64,000 nt of DNA. Source: Adiantum capillus-veneris. Lineage: Eukaryota > Streptophyta > Polypodiopsida > Polypodiales > Pteridaceae. Under the pieces are notes generated by a model. The model did no database searches and had not been told where the DNA came from. It was given only the letters and a program-made list of their open reading frames with translations. Positions 12,010-22,023 of this stretch are shown in pieces. The stretch lies in assembly GCA_014529385.2 (NCBI GenBank), contig CM043963.1:67669412-67733411 (forward strand), read 5' to 3'. The translations under genes and the position numbers were made by a program. The first letter of the stretch is position 1. The number at the start of each line of letters is the position of its first letter.

Positions 12010-12451
12010 TGTTGAGAGGCACATGTTAGAAACTGACTCTGAATAGCTAAGTCGGATTTTGACTTATCGGATATTTACTGAGCTGTATTTTGCCAAGTCG
12101 GATGTAACTGTCTTTCAATTGCAGTCTTCTGAATGTCTTGTGACTGGGTAGATAAGTCGGATTTATCTATATAAGTGGGGAATGTATCTGTGCACGATGT
12201 ATCTGTTCTCTGATATGAATGTGATGATGATGGTGCAGTGCAGCAACTATTCAGTGTATTGTCTCTGCTTACTCTGATATTCTTTGAGTAGTTATGTTTA
12301 CTGTGTCTGAATTGTTGTTGATGAAGCATGGTGGAGTAGATGGTTATTCTTGCTGTGTATGATGTTCATGTGTTGACCTAACCCACAACACATTTGGCGA
12401 TCATGCTGGGGATCGAGCCCAGAATCTCATGTGTTGACCTAACCCACAACA
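12010..12451 (+). mobile_element. LTR-type insertion inside copy B, with PBS remnant
   Basis: A 442-bp insertion with 5-bp target duplication AAGGC (12005-12009 and 12452-12456) and termini TGTTG...CAACA. It splits the RNase H codons of copy B between 'CDACGD' and 'LGAVLLQEG'. A TATA box CTATATAAG (12167-12175) and three 'aagtcggat' repeats suggest a + oriented LTR of 381 bp (12010-12390). After CATT comes a 28-nt tRNA-complementary segment (12395-12422), then a second copy of the last 25 bp of the LTR (12427-12451). It is therefore a remnant of another LTR retroelement whose body was deleted; a TRIM-like origin is possible. Confidence 0.85.
12395..12422 (+). other. Extended primer binding site (tRNA 3' complement)
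   Basis: Starts TGGCGATCATGCTGGGGATC. Its reverse complement ends ...GATCGCCA and folds as a tRNA 3' half: a 5-bp T stem CTGGG/CCCAG around a T loop CTCGATC, a 7-nt acceptor strand, a discriminator base and CCA. The complementarity covers the whole T arm, longer than the usual 12-18 nt. I cannot assign the amino-acid identity of the tRNA. Confidence 0.75.
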
Positions 12452-13414
12452 AAGGCAATCACCACAAGCATCGCATTGGACCTCAAATGGTTTTGAGAGA
12501 TCCGGTAGTGTAAGCACAGGTTGAGAGATAAGCTTTTCTTTAAGCTTTTCGAAAGCATTGTTCTCCTTAGCAGACCATGTATACCTAACGCTTTTCTTTG
12601 TTAGGTCATGTAATGGTCCCGCAATTTGTGAGAACTTTTCTATGAAGCGTCTATAGTATGCACACATACCTATGAAGCTTCTTAGTTCATGAAGATTCCT
12701 TGGTTTAGGCCATCCTTTTATTACCTCTAACTTGGATGGATCCATTTGGATGCCATCTTGAGAGATAATGTGACCTAAATACTAAATCTCTTACAAGAAA
12801 AATTCACTTTTCTTTCGATTAACATAAAGTTTATTCTCTCTTAAAACTTGAAATATTACCTGGAGGTGTTGCTTGTGTTCCTCCAATGAATTAGAGTAGA
12901 TGATAATATCATCAAAGAACACTCCAGTGAAGGTTCGATGAGGCCTGAACAGCTTCTCCATCAAGAGGTTGAATGTGGCTGGTGCATTGGTCAAGCCAAA
13001 AGGCATGACAATGTATTCGTAAAGACCAAATGTAGTACGAAATGCGGTCTTTACAATGTCTTGATCAACTATCCTTATTTGATGATAGCCACTTTTTAGG
13101 TCAACCCTACTGAAGTAGGTCGATCCTTGTAGCTTATCAAATAGGTCTTCTACCCGTGGAACGGGAAACCTATTCTTGATAGTGATCCTATTTAGTGCTC
13201 TATAGTCGACACACATACGATATGTGCCGTCTTTCTTTTGCACTAATAGCACAGGTGAGCAAAATGGAGATGAGCTTGGCCTAACCATACCCTTCTCAAC
13301 TAACTCATGCACTTGCCGCATAATCTCCTCTTGTTGAGCTTGAGAAACTCTATAAGGAGGTTTATTAGGCGGTGAACTTCCTGGAAGAAGTTCAATTGCA
13401 TGGTCATCATTACC
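12452..13414 (-). pseudogene. pol: Reverse transcriptase and RNase H start of copy B
   Basis: Minus-strand frames 13321-12791 and 12745-12457 carry RT motifs RMCVDYRALN, YFSRVDLKSGYHQ, MPFGLTNAPATF and FFDDIIIYS, with both catalytic aspartates intact. They continue through YLGHIIS-like residues and LRSFIGMCAYYRRFI to the start of RNase H, FEVQCDACGD. A frame break at about 12785-12791 and the stop at about 13414 interrupt it. Domain order gag-PR-RT-RH-INT-chromodomain is that of Ty3/gypsy. RT makes the element cDNA. Confidence 0.9.
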
Positions 13415-14880
13415 TCATTTAGGAGGTAGCTCACAAGGGATGTCGTCAATAAAAACATCTTGAAACCCCTTGAGAAAATTGGATAACTCTAATTCCTTTT
13501 GGTTGCTTTTATTTTCTTTTGCTAAAGCATTAGGTTCATTTTGAGAGTCTTTAACAAAAACCATGTACACAGAAATTGAGCTCTTTATTGACTTGTTGAA
13601 AGCTGGTGTATGTACAATGGGGATGGTGTTACCCATTTCCTTAGCATCTATAAACATGTCTTTTTCCCTGAACTTAAAGGAGATTCTCCTTTCAGGAAAT
13701 TTAACATCGGCAGCCAGGCGGTCAAACCATGGTGCCCCTAGGATTACATCCTCATGCTTGAGAGGAGAGATAAAGAAGTCCTCTTTGTCCACATAGCCTT
13801 GGACATGAAGCCTCAATTTCCCGATTAAGGGAGTGACTGAAGCTTCTTGCCCCTTGAAGGCACTGTCTGCGGGTAGGACATCTCCCATCTCGTAGGATTG
13901 TATTCCTAGCTTGGTGGCCAACTCTATAGATATAAAATTGTGAGTAGAACCAGGGTCAAAGAGAACAAAAGCATCATGTTCTCTTACCTTTCCCCAAGCA
14001 TGGCATAGAGGAGATCCTTTGTGGTGAGTTTGGTGAGTCTCCTCCTCTTGGATTTCAACCAAGGAAGCTCTAGGAGGATCTTGGCGGTTGTTCTTTTGGG
14101 GACAAGCGCGGTACGCATGCCCTTGTTCGCCGCACTTGAAATATCGGTGATCCTTACGATAACGCTCAAGCTCTTCAGGAGAGAGTTTATTCTTACCTTT
14201 GTAAAGTCCCTTCTCTTTAGCTTTGTTGGAGTTGCCCTTAGGAGACTTTTGGACATTGTCCTTCCCCTTAGGCTCATTGGAATCCTTGTTTTCGGGGGGC
14301 TTATTATTTCTTTTTGCCCCCGTTTGGAAATTGATTCTAGAGGCGACCATAGTGTGGTGTATTACCGCCGATATGGTACGTGGTCTTTGGGAGTTGACAT
14401 ACTCCGCCATTTCTTCGATTAAGCCCGCACAAAATTGTTGCTTTTGCTCTCCAAAATCCAACTTTTTGAAGACAGTGGCTTTGAGTTGTAGGTCCCAAAA
14501 CTTGTCTACATATTTGTGGATAGATTCATTGAGAGAGAGCTTTAAGCTTCGCCATTCGGTGAGTACTTTGTCTTTGGCATCGGTGGTCAAAAACTGCTTC
14601 ATAATGGAAGCTCTTAAAGCTTTCCATGTTCGTGGAGCTTCACCGTTGGCTCGTAGGCTAGACCACCATTGTCTGGCGGACTTTTGAAAGTGCATAGCTA
14701 CATGGCGTAGCTTAGAGGACTCCGTGAAGCCCTCATCTCCAAACGCCACATCGAATTGCTGGATAAAGGCCAAGACTTTGTCCGTGGCACCAAAGGTACC
14801 ATCATAGTAAGGAAAGAGATGCTCTTCCCTCCCTCTTTGAATTTCTTCAGCTTGGACGACCTCTTCCATGCGGCATAGGA
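13415..14880 (-). pseudogene. gag-pol: gag C-terminal part and protease of copy B
   Basis: A 484-codon frame with the gag core (YYDGTFGATDKVLAFIQQ, IHKYVDKFWDLQL), a zinc knuckle CGEQGHAYRAC, and the aspartic protease FDPGSTHNFIS with flap region ILGAPWFDRLA. It stops after CELPPK at a TGA that is CGA in copy A, so the family originally read through into RT as one Gag-Pol frame. A frameshift separates it from the N-terminal gag frame at 14902-15570. Confidence 0.88.
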
Positions 14881-15570
14881 TTTCATATGGCCTCTTCTTT
14901 TTTATGGTTCAAAAGTTGCACCATCACTTTCTTCAGAAGGTGGAGAAGAGGGTGACCTCTTTCTCGCCTTTTTCTTGTCTTGATCTTTGTCGTCTTCACC
15001 ATAGCTTTCATAAGAGGAAGAGGATAAAGAAGATGGAGGAGAGGGTGTCCTCTTTCTCGCCTTTTTCTTCTCTTGCTTTTTATCATCCCTCTTTGAATTA
15101 TGGCGTGGAGAAGAGTGTGATGGTCTTCTCCGCTTTGGTGGTGATGGAGAGCGTTTAGCCCGCCGTCTTCGTGGAGCCATCTCCGCCGAGGTGGCGGGAG
15201 ACTCACTTCTTTCTCGTTCCTTCGGTGGAGGCTCTTGAGTTCTCCTTTGGGAAGGAGATGCATCATCTAGAAGTAAATTCTTGAGCCCTTCATATGGATT
15301 CTGTTCTTCTTCCCGAATCGGAGAGAGACCTCTTTTGGTAGTCTCACAAGGAGGCTTCCCAGGTGTTCTCTCGTCATGGTGATGAGCTTGGAGAATCCCA
15401 TGAGCACGGAGCTGCCGTTGCACTTCACTTTGGAGAGATGGATTGCCCATGGCTTGTTGAAGCCTAGAAACAAGATAGTTAACAAGCATTGAAGCATCAT
15501 TAGTAGTTTGCTCATGAGCAAAATCAAAGTTATCAACATTAATTTCACTCTCTTTACTATTGTCAGCCAT
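14881..15570 (-). pseudogene. gag: gag N-terminal part of copy B
   Basis: The frame starting at 15570 reads MADNSKESEINVDNFDFAHE and matches the gag start of copy A at 4530 and the fragment at 57061. It continues through an arginine/lysine/serine-rich segment (KRSPSPPKRRR) resembling a basic nucleic-acid-binding or nuclear-targeting region, and ends just before the frameshift into the main gag frame. Upstream, family homology stops within about 50 bp (15571-15632), so the leader, PBS and 5' LTR of copy B are missing. Confidence 0.85.
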
Positions 15571-15632
15571 TCTAACAACTTTTAGGTGTAAACGAGTTAG
15601 AGGCGACTATAAAAAAACAAAATTTTGCCACA

Positions 15633-15941
15633 TTGATTGAGCACCCAACATCTATTGAGGCCCCTTCAGCTTCTGGTGAGCACGGTGGTCCTTGCCCCAT
15701 ATGTAGATCATTCTTTCATGAGTGGTGTGGTCACTTCAGCTTGCCATGCGGACATATGTATCATATATCATGCTTGATGCAAAGCATGATGAATAACTTT
15801 CATTGTGCTATATATGAGTATGAGATATCCAAAAATCTATATGCAATGTTCAAAATGTCTGAAGACTATAATAAGCTTAAAGGTCAGCGTGAACAGGAGA
15901 ATGAAGATATTCTCACAAATATTTCACTATCACTTGGATAG
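15633..15941 (+). CDS. Short ORF with partial RING-like zinc motif
   Basis: A 102-codon ORF. Residues about 22-55 contain CPIC, then CGHMYHISC, which is the first half and centre of a RING-type zinc finger. The final C-x2-C pair is not evident; only one cysteine follows (FHCAIYEY). RING domains act in ubiquitin ligases, but an incomplete site makes this doubtful. It abuts the truncated 5' end of copy B and is probably a fragment of a larger gene or element. I do not recognise its family. Confidence 0.35.
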   Translation: MIEHPTSIEAPSASGEHGGPCPICRSFFHEWCGHFSLPCGHMYHISCLMQSMMNNFHCAIYEYEISKNLYAMFKMSEDYNKLKGQREQENEDILTNISLSLG

Positions 15942-16228
15942 TTTTTGTAACATTTGAAAAAATTTACTCGTTGTCTTGCGAGAATTTATTAGTGAATTGT
16001 GAATTGTCTTCACTTCAACTTCAATTATGATATGTGATAATGCAACGATTTGTTAGGGCTTTGTATATTATGAAGCTTTAATAGTGATTTGTGGCCTTGT
16101 AAAGGTTTTTAAGGGCTTCGTTTATTATTAAGCAAATGTCTAAACCTCAAACTAAATATAAAAAAAATCTTATAAGATAAACAGTTTCTGAACTTAACCA
16201 GAAGTCACTCAATGGATTCGATAATCTA
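15942..16228. other. No feature recognised
   Basis: AT-rich sequence between the RING-like ORF and the hAT remnant. No ORF, repeat or terminal inverted repeat was recognised. Confidence 0.5.
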
Positions 16229-17090
16229 TTAATTAAACCACCGTCGCTTGCTGCGACGGGTCAAAGTTGGTTCAATTTCCAAATTCTCTTCAATCTCTTC
16301 TAAATTACATGTAGTTTCTACTTCATGAGATTCCCCTTGCAGCTCACTGTCTTCGTCCACCTCATCATTGGTTACATCATAAGTCCAGCGCGGCATCTCC
16401 TCTTTGTAGTTCTCAGCTTGCACTCTTGCCAATAGCCGATGGTTGCAGTACATACACACCAATTTTTCAGCTCTTGAATTTAGAAGGCGGTTTTTGATGG
16501 TGGAATGTACATATTTATATGTACTCCAGTTTCTCTCAGAACTTGAATTGGATCAACATTGGGCTAGGATTCTAACAGCTAGGCGTTTAAGGGTGGGTGC
16601 ACTACCACCATTCATCATCCACCACTTCCACGTTGGTTGCTATGTGGCAAGTTTCTGCACAAATTCTGTACCAAACTTACCCTCTTTGAGTTTAAACTTC
16701 GTAAGATTAGTAACAACTGATGCATGCTCATCAGGATCATCATAAAATCTGTCTATCACATCATAAAAGTCTTCCAGCACCTCCTCATCAAGTTTCTCTA
16801 TTTCCATTGCCCAATACTCTGGATCCAATAAGAAAGCTATGCTGTGTAGTGGACTATGTGCTCCAACCCTTCGACCATGCACATACTTTCTCAAAATTTC
16901 TCTCCTCTTTTGAGTGAATGGTGTCTTCCAAGGCTTCACAATTGGCTCCTGGGCTCCTCTGGATTTGCAAGGCTTTCTTGAACAGTCCATCGAGCCATCC
17001 AAACCTTACCTATGTTAGGCAAGGCAGAATCCAGTTGGCGTAATGCGAGCATAATTGGCATCATGACATTGTGCACAATATGCTATCTCT
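16229..17090 (-). pseudogene. hAT-family transposase C-terminal remnant
   Basis: The minus strand encodes the end of a hAT transposase: VWMARWTV-like residues, LHSIAFLLDPEYW, a segment with TNLTKFKLKEGKFGT, then the dimerisation domain with SSSERNWSTYKYVHS and LVCMYCNHRLL, ending in an acidic tail and RRSKRRWFN. The pattern LHxxAFLLxP and SxxERNWS is diagnostic. Stops interrupt it (for example at ATWQPTW, and before SNSSSERN), and the DDE and BED parts are missing. No terminal inverted repeats or 8-bp target duplication were found. Confidence 0.82.
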
Positions 17091-17196
17091 TCTTTCAAGT
17101 ATTATTCAAACCAAACATTAGTGTTATAATCAATATCACACACAAGCGTAGTAGTGAAGCCTGAAGGGAATAAACCTCAATCCACTCAAACATAAG

Positions 17197-17945
17197 CAAG
17201 CAAATACAACGGTGAATCAAATATGTGATCAGTCCATCCCAAAAGTAGAGATAATCGACCCAAAGATTCACCTTCCTACCCCTTTCATGAATCAGTCCAC
17301 TCCAAAAAAGAACTAATGACCCATGATTGGAGCTCTAATCAAAATAGCAAGCAAATACAACGGTGAATCAAACATGTGATCAGTCCATCCCAAAAGTAGA
17401 GATATCGACCCAAAGATTCACCTTCCTACCTCCTTTCATGAATCAGTCCAGTCCAAAAATGAACTAATGACCCATGATTGGAGCTCTAATCGGAATAGCA
17501 AGCAAATACAGCGGTGAATCAAACATGTGATCAGTCCATCCCAAAAGTAGAGATATCGACCCAAAGATTCACCTTTCTACCTCCTTTCATGAATCAGTCC
17601 AGTCCAAAAAAGAACTAATGACCCATAATTGGAGCTCTAATCGGAATAGCAAGAAAATACAACGGTGAATCAAACATGTGATCAGTCCATCCCAAAAGTA
17701 GAGATATCGACCCAAAGATTCACCTTTCTATATCTTTTCAAGAATCAGTTCAGTCCAAAAAAGAACTAATGACCCATGATAGAAGTTCTAATCAATATAG
17801 CAATCAATTTAGCAAATATAACGGTGAACCAAACATGAGATTAGTCCATCCCAAATGTAGAGATACCGACCCAAAGTTTCACCTTTCTACCTCCTTTCAA
17901 GAATCAGTTCAGTCCAAAAAAGAACTAATGATCCATGATCAGAGT
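17197..17945. repeat. Tandem array, five units of about 151 bp
   Basis: Units start at 17197, 17348, 17499, 17650 and about 17805 with 'caagcaaatacaacggtgaa'-like sequence. The first four are spaced exactly 151 bp apart; the last is more diverged with a roughly 10-bp insertion. Each contains 'gatcagtccatcccaaaagt' and later 'aatcagtccagtccaaaa'. The array is AT-rich and non-coding; the ORF at 17769-17960 is incidental. It is a minisatellite or local satellite of unknown role. Confidence 0.9.
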
Positions 17946-18375
17946 TACATTAAGTTTTAATTTTTTTTAAAGACTATTCATTTTTTTACCTTTAGTTTTT
18001 CTTCTAAATTTTAAAGGATGACCAAATTTAGAGGAAGCGGTGATGTGATGTGATGTCTACTACACGGTTATATAGAGCCGCCAAATATGGAGGGGGTACA
18101 TGACGGGGCCGGCAGGATTCTTGCTGTGCCCACCGGGCCCGCCGAGTTTCTTCATAAGCCCGCCGGGCCCACCGGGATTGTTGGTTGCCCCGTCGGCTCT
18201 ATGTTTTCTATCGATTTTCGTAGGTCATGACATTAGATATGTTATTAACATGAAAAAAATAGTGATAATAACAACAATAATTAACATTTAACAAAATGCG
18301 TCATCGCGTAATTAAAATCTCTGCTCATATGGTTCGTTTGAGAAATGGAGAATAGAAGCAATCGGTCCTTAACCA
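17946..18375. other. Non-coding stretch with GC-rich 30-bp triplet repeat
   Basis: Mostly AT-rich, but 18111-18200 is a GC-rich island made of three diverged 30-bp units around CCACCGGGCCCGCC. The flank contains GTGATGTGATGTGATG near 18040-18056. The ORF 18100-18291 encodes a proline/glycine-rich peptide only because of this repeat. No gene recognised. Confidence 0.55.
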
Positions 18376-19206
18376 AGAGCCCAATCAGGTAAATTGTACA
18401 TTCTAGTTGGTGTAGATTACATGACCCGATGGGCGGAAGTGGCAGCCACCACCCGCATTATAGCCCAAGAGGTAGCAAAGTTCATATTTGAGCACATCTG
18501 GTGCGGTTTTTGCACTCCTCTTGAGATAATATCTGATAGGGGACTAGGTTTCAGAGGCGATCTAGTGGGAGAGTTGAAAAAGTTAGGCATTACACGCTGA
18601 CATTCCATACCATACTATCCACAGTGTAATGGCCTAGTAGAAAAGGTAAACGGAATGATCTGCAAAATCATCACAAAGCTGATGAATAACCACACAAGTG
18701 ACTGGGATAAACATCTCATGGCCGCTCTATGGGCCTACCGAACGACATTCCGAACATCATTAGGTTTCACCCCTTTCAATCTAGTTTATGGAAAGGAGGA
18801 AATTCTACCCATTGAGGTACAGATAGCCAGCTTACGAGTCATGGCTAGCCACTTACAACGCCCAATTATAAATCTCCGCAACCACATCCTGGATCTGGAA
18901 AGACTCCAACTAGATAGGGAAGATACAATCAATCACTATGAAGCACAGGCAGAGTGACGCCGGCTCACCTTCAATCAAGGGCTTAAGGAAAAGGGCCTGG
19001 AGAAAGGCATATTAGTATTGAGATACAACAACAGATTTGACACCAGGAAGGACAAGAACTTTCAACCCTAATGGGAAGGACCAATCATTGTCAAAAGGCG
19101 CTATGACAACGACGGCTATAAGCTGACGGAAGCAGATGGGAGAATTCACAAGACTAGAGTCAATGGATGGAGGCTAAAAAGGTATTTCCTTAGGTTTGAT
19201 CCAGAG
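18376..19206 (+). pseudogene. pol: Tat-like gypsy integrase remnant
   Basis: Aligns with the integrase of the element at 35-40 kb: GVDYMTRWAE (catalytic D), ISDRGLGF (D) and YYPQCNGLVEKVNG (E), then the C-terminal region ending RVNGWRLKRYFLR. Interrupted by stops after GITR, AE and NFQP. The N-terminal zinc domain is missing. It preserves the pol end that is lost in the copy at 40156, which makes it useful for comparison. It runs into a CT microsatellite (19292-19321). Confidence 0.88.
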
Positions 19207-19289
19207 TTCATGCTAGATATTCCACAAGAGGGGGAACCCTCCAACTCCATGACTAAAGAATCAGACGTAGGGCTAGAAGCATCGTGTGT

Positions 19290-19291
<2 letters not shown>

Positions 19292-19321
<30 letters not shown>
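19292..19321. repeat. CT microsatellite
   Basis: About 15 CT dinucleotides between two integrase remnants of different gypsy lineages. Confidence 0.95.
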
Positions 19322-19325
<4 letters not shown>

Positions 19326-19399
19326 CTATAATCTCTCGTGTGTGAAAATTTCTCTCTCCCTATTAAGTAAGTTACTCAAATATCTATTTAGCTACGTCA

Positions 19400-20080
19400 T
19401 ATTTTCTAACACTGATGGAAATGCTTTCAGTAAAACACAAGAATTCAACGCCATATTATCCCAGGTGTAATGGGAAAGCTGAAAGTAGTAACAAAACCAT
19501 CAAGAACATTCTCACCAAGATTGTGCAAAAGGAGCCACATCAATGGGATATTAAGCTCCAAACTGCTTTATGGGCCTACAAGACAGCTTACAAAGGTACC
19601 ACTGGACTGACACCATCTAGAATGGTATATGGCATTGAAGTTGTAGTGCCTATGGAATTCATAATTCCCACTCTCAAGATGGCGGTGGAATATGGATTGG
19701 ATTTTAATCACAATCTTAAACAAAGACTAGAGGAACTAACAAAGTTAGATGAGTTAAGACAACGGGTATGCTGGAACGGGAGATTGTTCAGCAAAGAAGG
19801 AAGCATTGGCATGATAGGAGAATCAAAGTTCGGGAATTCTAGAAGGGCGACTTGGTTTTTCTATATCAATCCAAACTGGGCCCAAAGAAGCCAAACTTAA
19901 AGATAGCTTGGGCTGCTCCATATGAAGTGGACTGGGTGTTTTCCAGTGACACAGTAAGGTTGAAGGATTTAACTAGATTACTACTTCCAGGTGTTTACAA
20001 TGTAGGGACAAGGTCAAGCTATATTGTTCTAATGAGAAAAAGGCTTCCCAAGAAGATGATACTAGTATTGTCGTTACTGA
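19400..20080 (+). pseudogene. pol: Second gypsy integrase remnant, different lineage
   Basis: Frame 19415-19900 reads HKNSTPYYPRCNGKAESSNK (catalytic E region), LQTALWAYKTAYKGTTGLTP and YGIEVVVPMEF, typical of Ty3/gypsy integrase core ends. After a frameshift near 19840 it continues GDLVFLYQSKLG, the post-catalytic region. The sequence differs clearly from the Tat-like remnant just upstream. Only the distal third of integrase remains; both catalytic aspartates are outside the fragment. Confidence 0.83.
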
Positions 20081-20692
20081 TGGTCAGGAATTCTCAGAAC
20101 CAACTGAACCTCTTCCATATACAGCCAATACTAGAGCCAGTAAAGGTGACAGAAAAGTATTAGTATAACAAAACAGTGCTAGTGTCAGAGTCAGTAAAGC
20201 GTCAGAGTCACTTTCAGTTTTTATGGGGAAAAGGATCAGTGATAACTATTAGAAGGATGATGATGCACAAAACTCTAGGAACAGTAAGTAGTGGAGCTTT
20301 TATGGTGAGAATGCATTTAACAGTAAGGAGGGTGGGTATTCTTCCTCATAAATCTCTTACGCGACGTCTCCCTACTGTTACACATTCTCCATCGCCGAGC
20401 TCTGGGGGGTCTTCACTACAACTGCAAACTTCATTGTCAGCAAACTCTGTCGAACACTACCTATCTCTACCTGACACACCTGGCTACAGCTTTGACTATC
20501 CAAGTAAGTCTTCTTCCTCTACAGACTCACCATCCTCACACTGTATGGGTAGGAAGAAAATGTCAGGGAAGATGCAGAAAACCATAGATAAAACTTCGCC
20601 CATCATCACTTCTCTTAAATCAGCCTTCCTTACCAATTATTTCGCATAGCAAGATACAAAGGCATGTATTCATTGAGCAGGACGAAGCGTTG
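20081..20692 (+). other. Decayed coding-like sequence after integrase
   Basis: Contains a 157-codon ORF (20176-20649) with a serine/proline-rich segment (SPSPSSGGSSLQLQTSLSAN). It has no recognised domain. It may be the start of the coding region that resumes at 22024 after the inserted element. Confidence 0.3.
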
Positions 20693-22023
20693 TTAACACT
20701 AGAATGGTAACCTAACAAGACATAAAAGTGTCATTTCAGGGTTTTGGAAAAAATTTCCAAAACCATAGTAGATCCACTCATTTTGAAAAATCCTTTCATG
20801 AGCTTATAGTTCAAGAACTACTACATATAGAAAAAATGAGAAACTTGTAAGTTTTCTCATCCCTTGGTCACTACAAGCCTCCAAAGTTTATGGACCAGTG
20901 CATTTTGCCCAAAACAGCAATTTCTTACAGTTGATTGCATATAAATAAGAGTGGAGATTTTTGTAGGACATGAGATAAAATGCCCCGTTAACTTCAATGG
21001 ATTGGTGATCAAAACATATGGTTTCTTTTACCTCACTAATTTTTTTTGGGAAAAAAATAGGTACAAAAAAAGTTCCATCTTTGCCATTCTACGGACCTAT
21101 CATCAAAGTTTCTAATAGTCACGCTCAATAAAGATACTATATACATTAGTTCTTAGTTCCCTTTGGGCCTTTGGATTCAAAAGGATCCATGGAACATGTC
21201 AAAAGGATAATGGATCTCTTACTAAGTGGAACCTTGGGGACAATGTTAAAGTGCTAAATACAGCAAACATGAAAAAATTGGGTTTAGCATTATGACCTCT
21301 AGAAACCCATAGAAACTACTCAATATCTAGCTAGGTTTGTACTCTATGATTAGATATGGTTACTACCTAAAAAATACACACAATTGGCCTAAGAAACTAG
21401 CAATATCGAGAAAGTTATACTTGCTACTCTAAAATGTATCGTATTCTTCAGCAATCAAAAAACTCAACCATCATCATATACTATGCTATATAGCATATTA
21501 GGTCCCCCAAAACTCAAGGAAGATTAGCTTTATGTTATACGTTACACTTACACAATTAAAATTGAATTTGGATATCAAGAAAGGCACCAAAAATTTTATA
21601 AAAGTGCTAGGATTATGCAATTCTTGTAAGTTGGTCATAACTCTCAATTTTAACACTTAGCTCTCCCTACAAGCATCAAAACATGTTGAGAACAATGAAG
21701 GCCTAACCTCTAGCCATCTAAACCTCACAAACATGAAGTTTAGAGTGGTATAGTTGCCAAAAATTGAAAAAAAAGGCAAAAACAGGACCCGTTTTTTCAC
21801 ACAGTTTAGGTTCAAGAATGTTGTGCAAGAGTAACGTTAATGGTGAGATCGATACTCCAAAAAAAATGTCAAGTTTTTTTCAGCTCATAAGGCAACTTTG
21901 TGGTTATATATCACCTAGAAATTCATTTTCATACTCTTCAAATAATTCAAGCAAAATGGTCACTTAACATGACACAAAAGTGTCCAAGGACATAAAAGTG
22001 TCCTGTTACCACTCTAGTGTTAA
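20693..22023. mobile_element. piggyBac-like non-autonomous DNA element
   Basis: A 1323-bp element (20697-22019) flanked by TTAA at 20693-20696 and 22020-22023. Left terminus is CACTAGAATGGTAAC and the right terminus, reverse-complemented, is CACTAGAGTGGTAAC (14 of 15 identical). Subterminal 'gacataaaagtgtc' motifs occur near both ends, with two copies at the right. TTAA target duplication and a short inverted repeat beginning C(A/C)CTAG are characteristic of piggyBac-type elements. The interior is AT-rich and has no transposase, so it would need one in trans. Alternative: an unrelated element that inserted into TTAA. Confidence 0.72.

Noticed and set aside
12395-12422. Possible tRNA gene fragment
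   Set aside because: Only the T arm and acceptor 3' strand are present, in complement, directly after an LTR end; a PBS-derived origin explains it better.
13563-14687. + strand ORFs of 77-154 codons
   Set aside because: They are antisense shadows of the copy B gag/protease coding strand.
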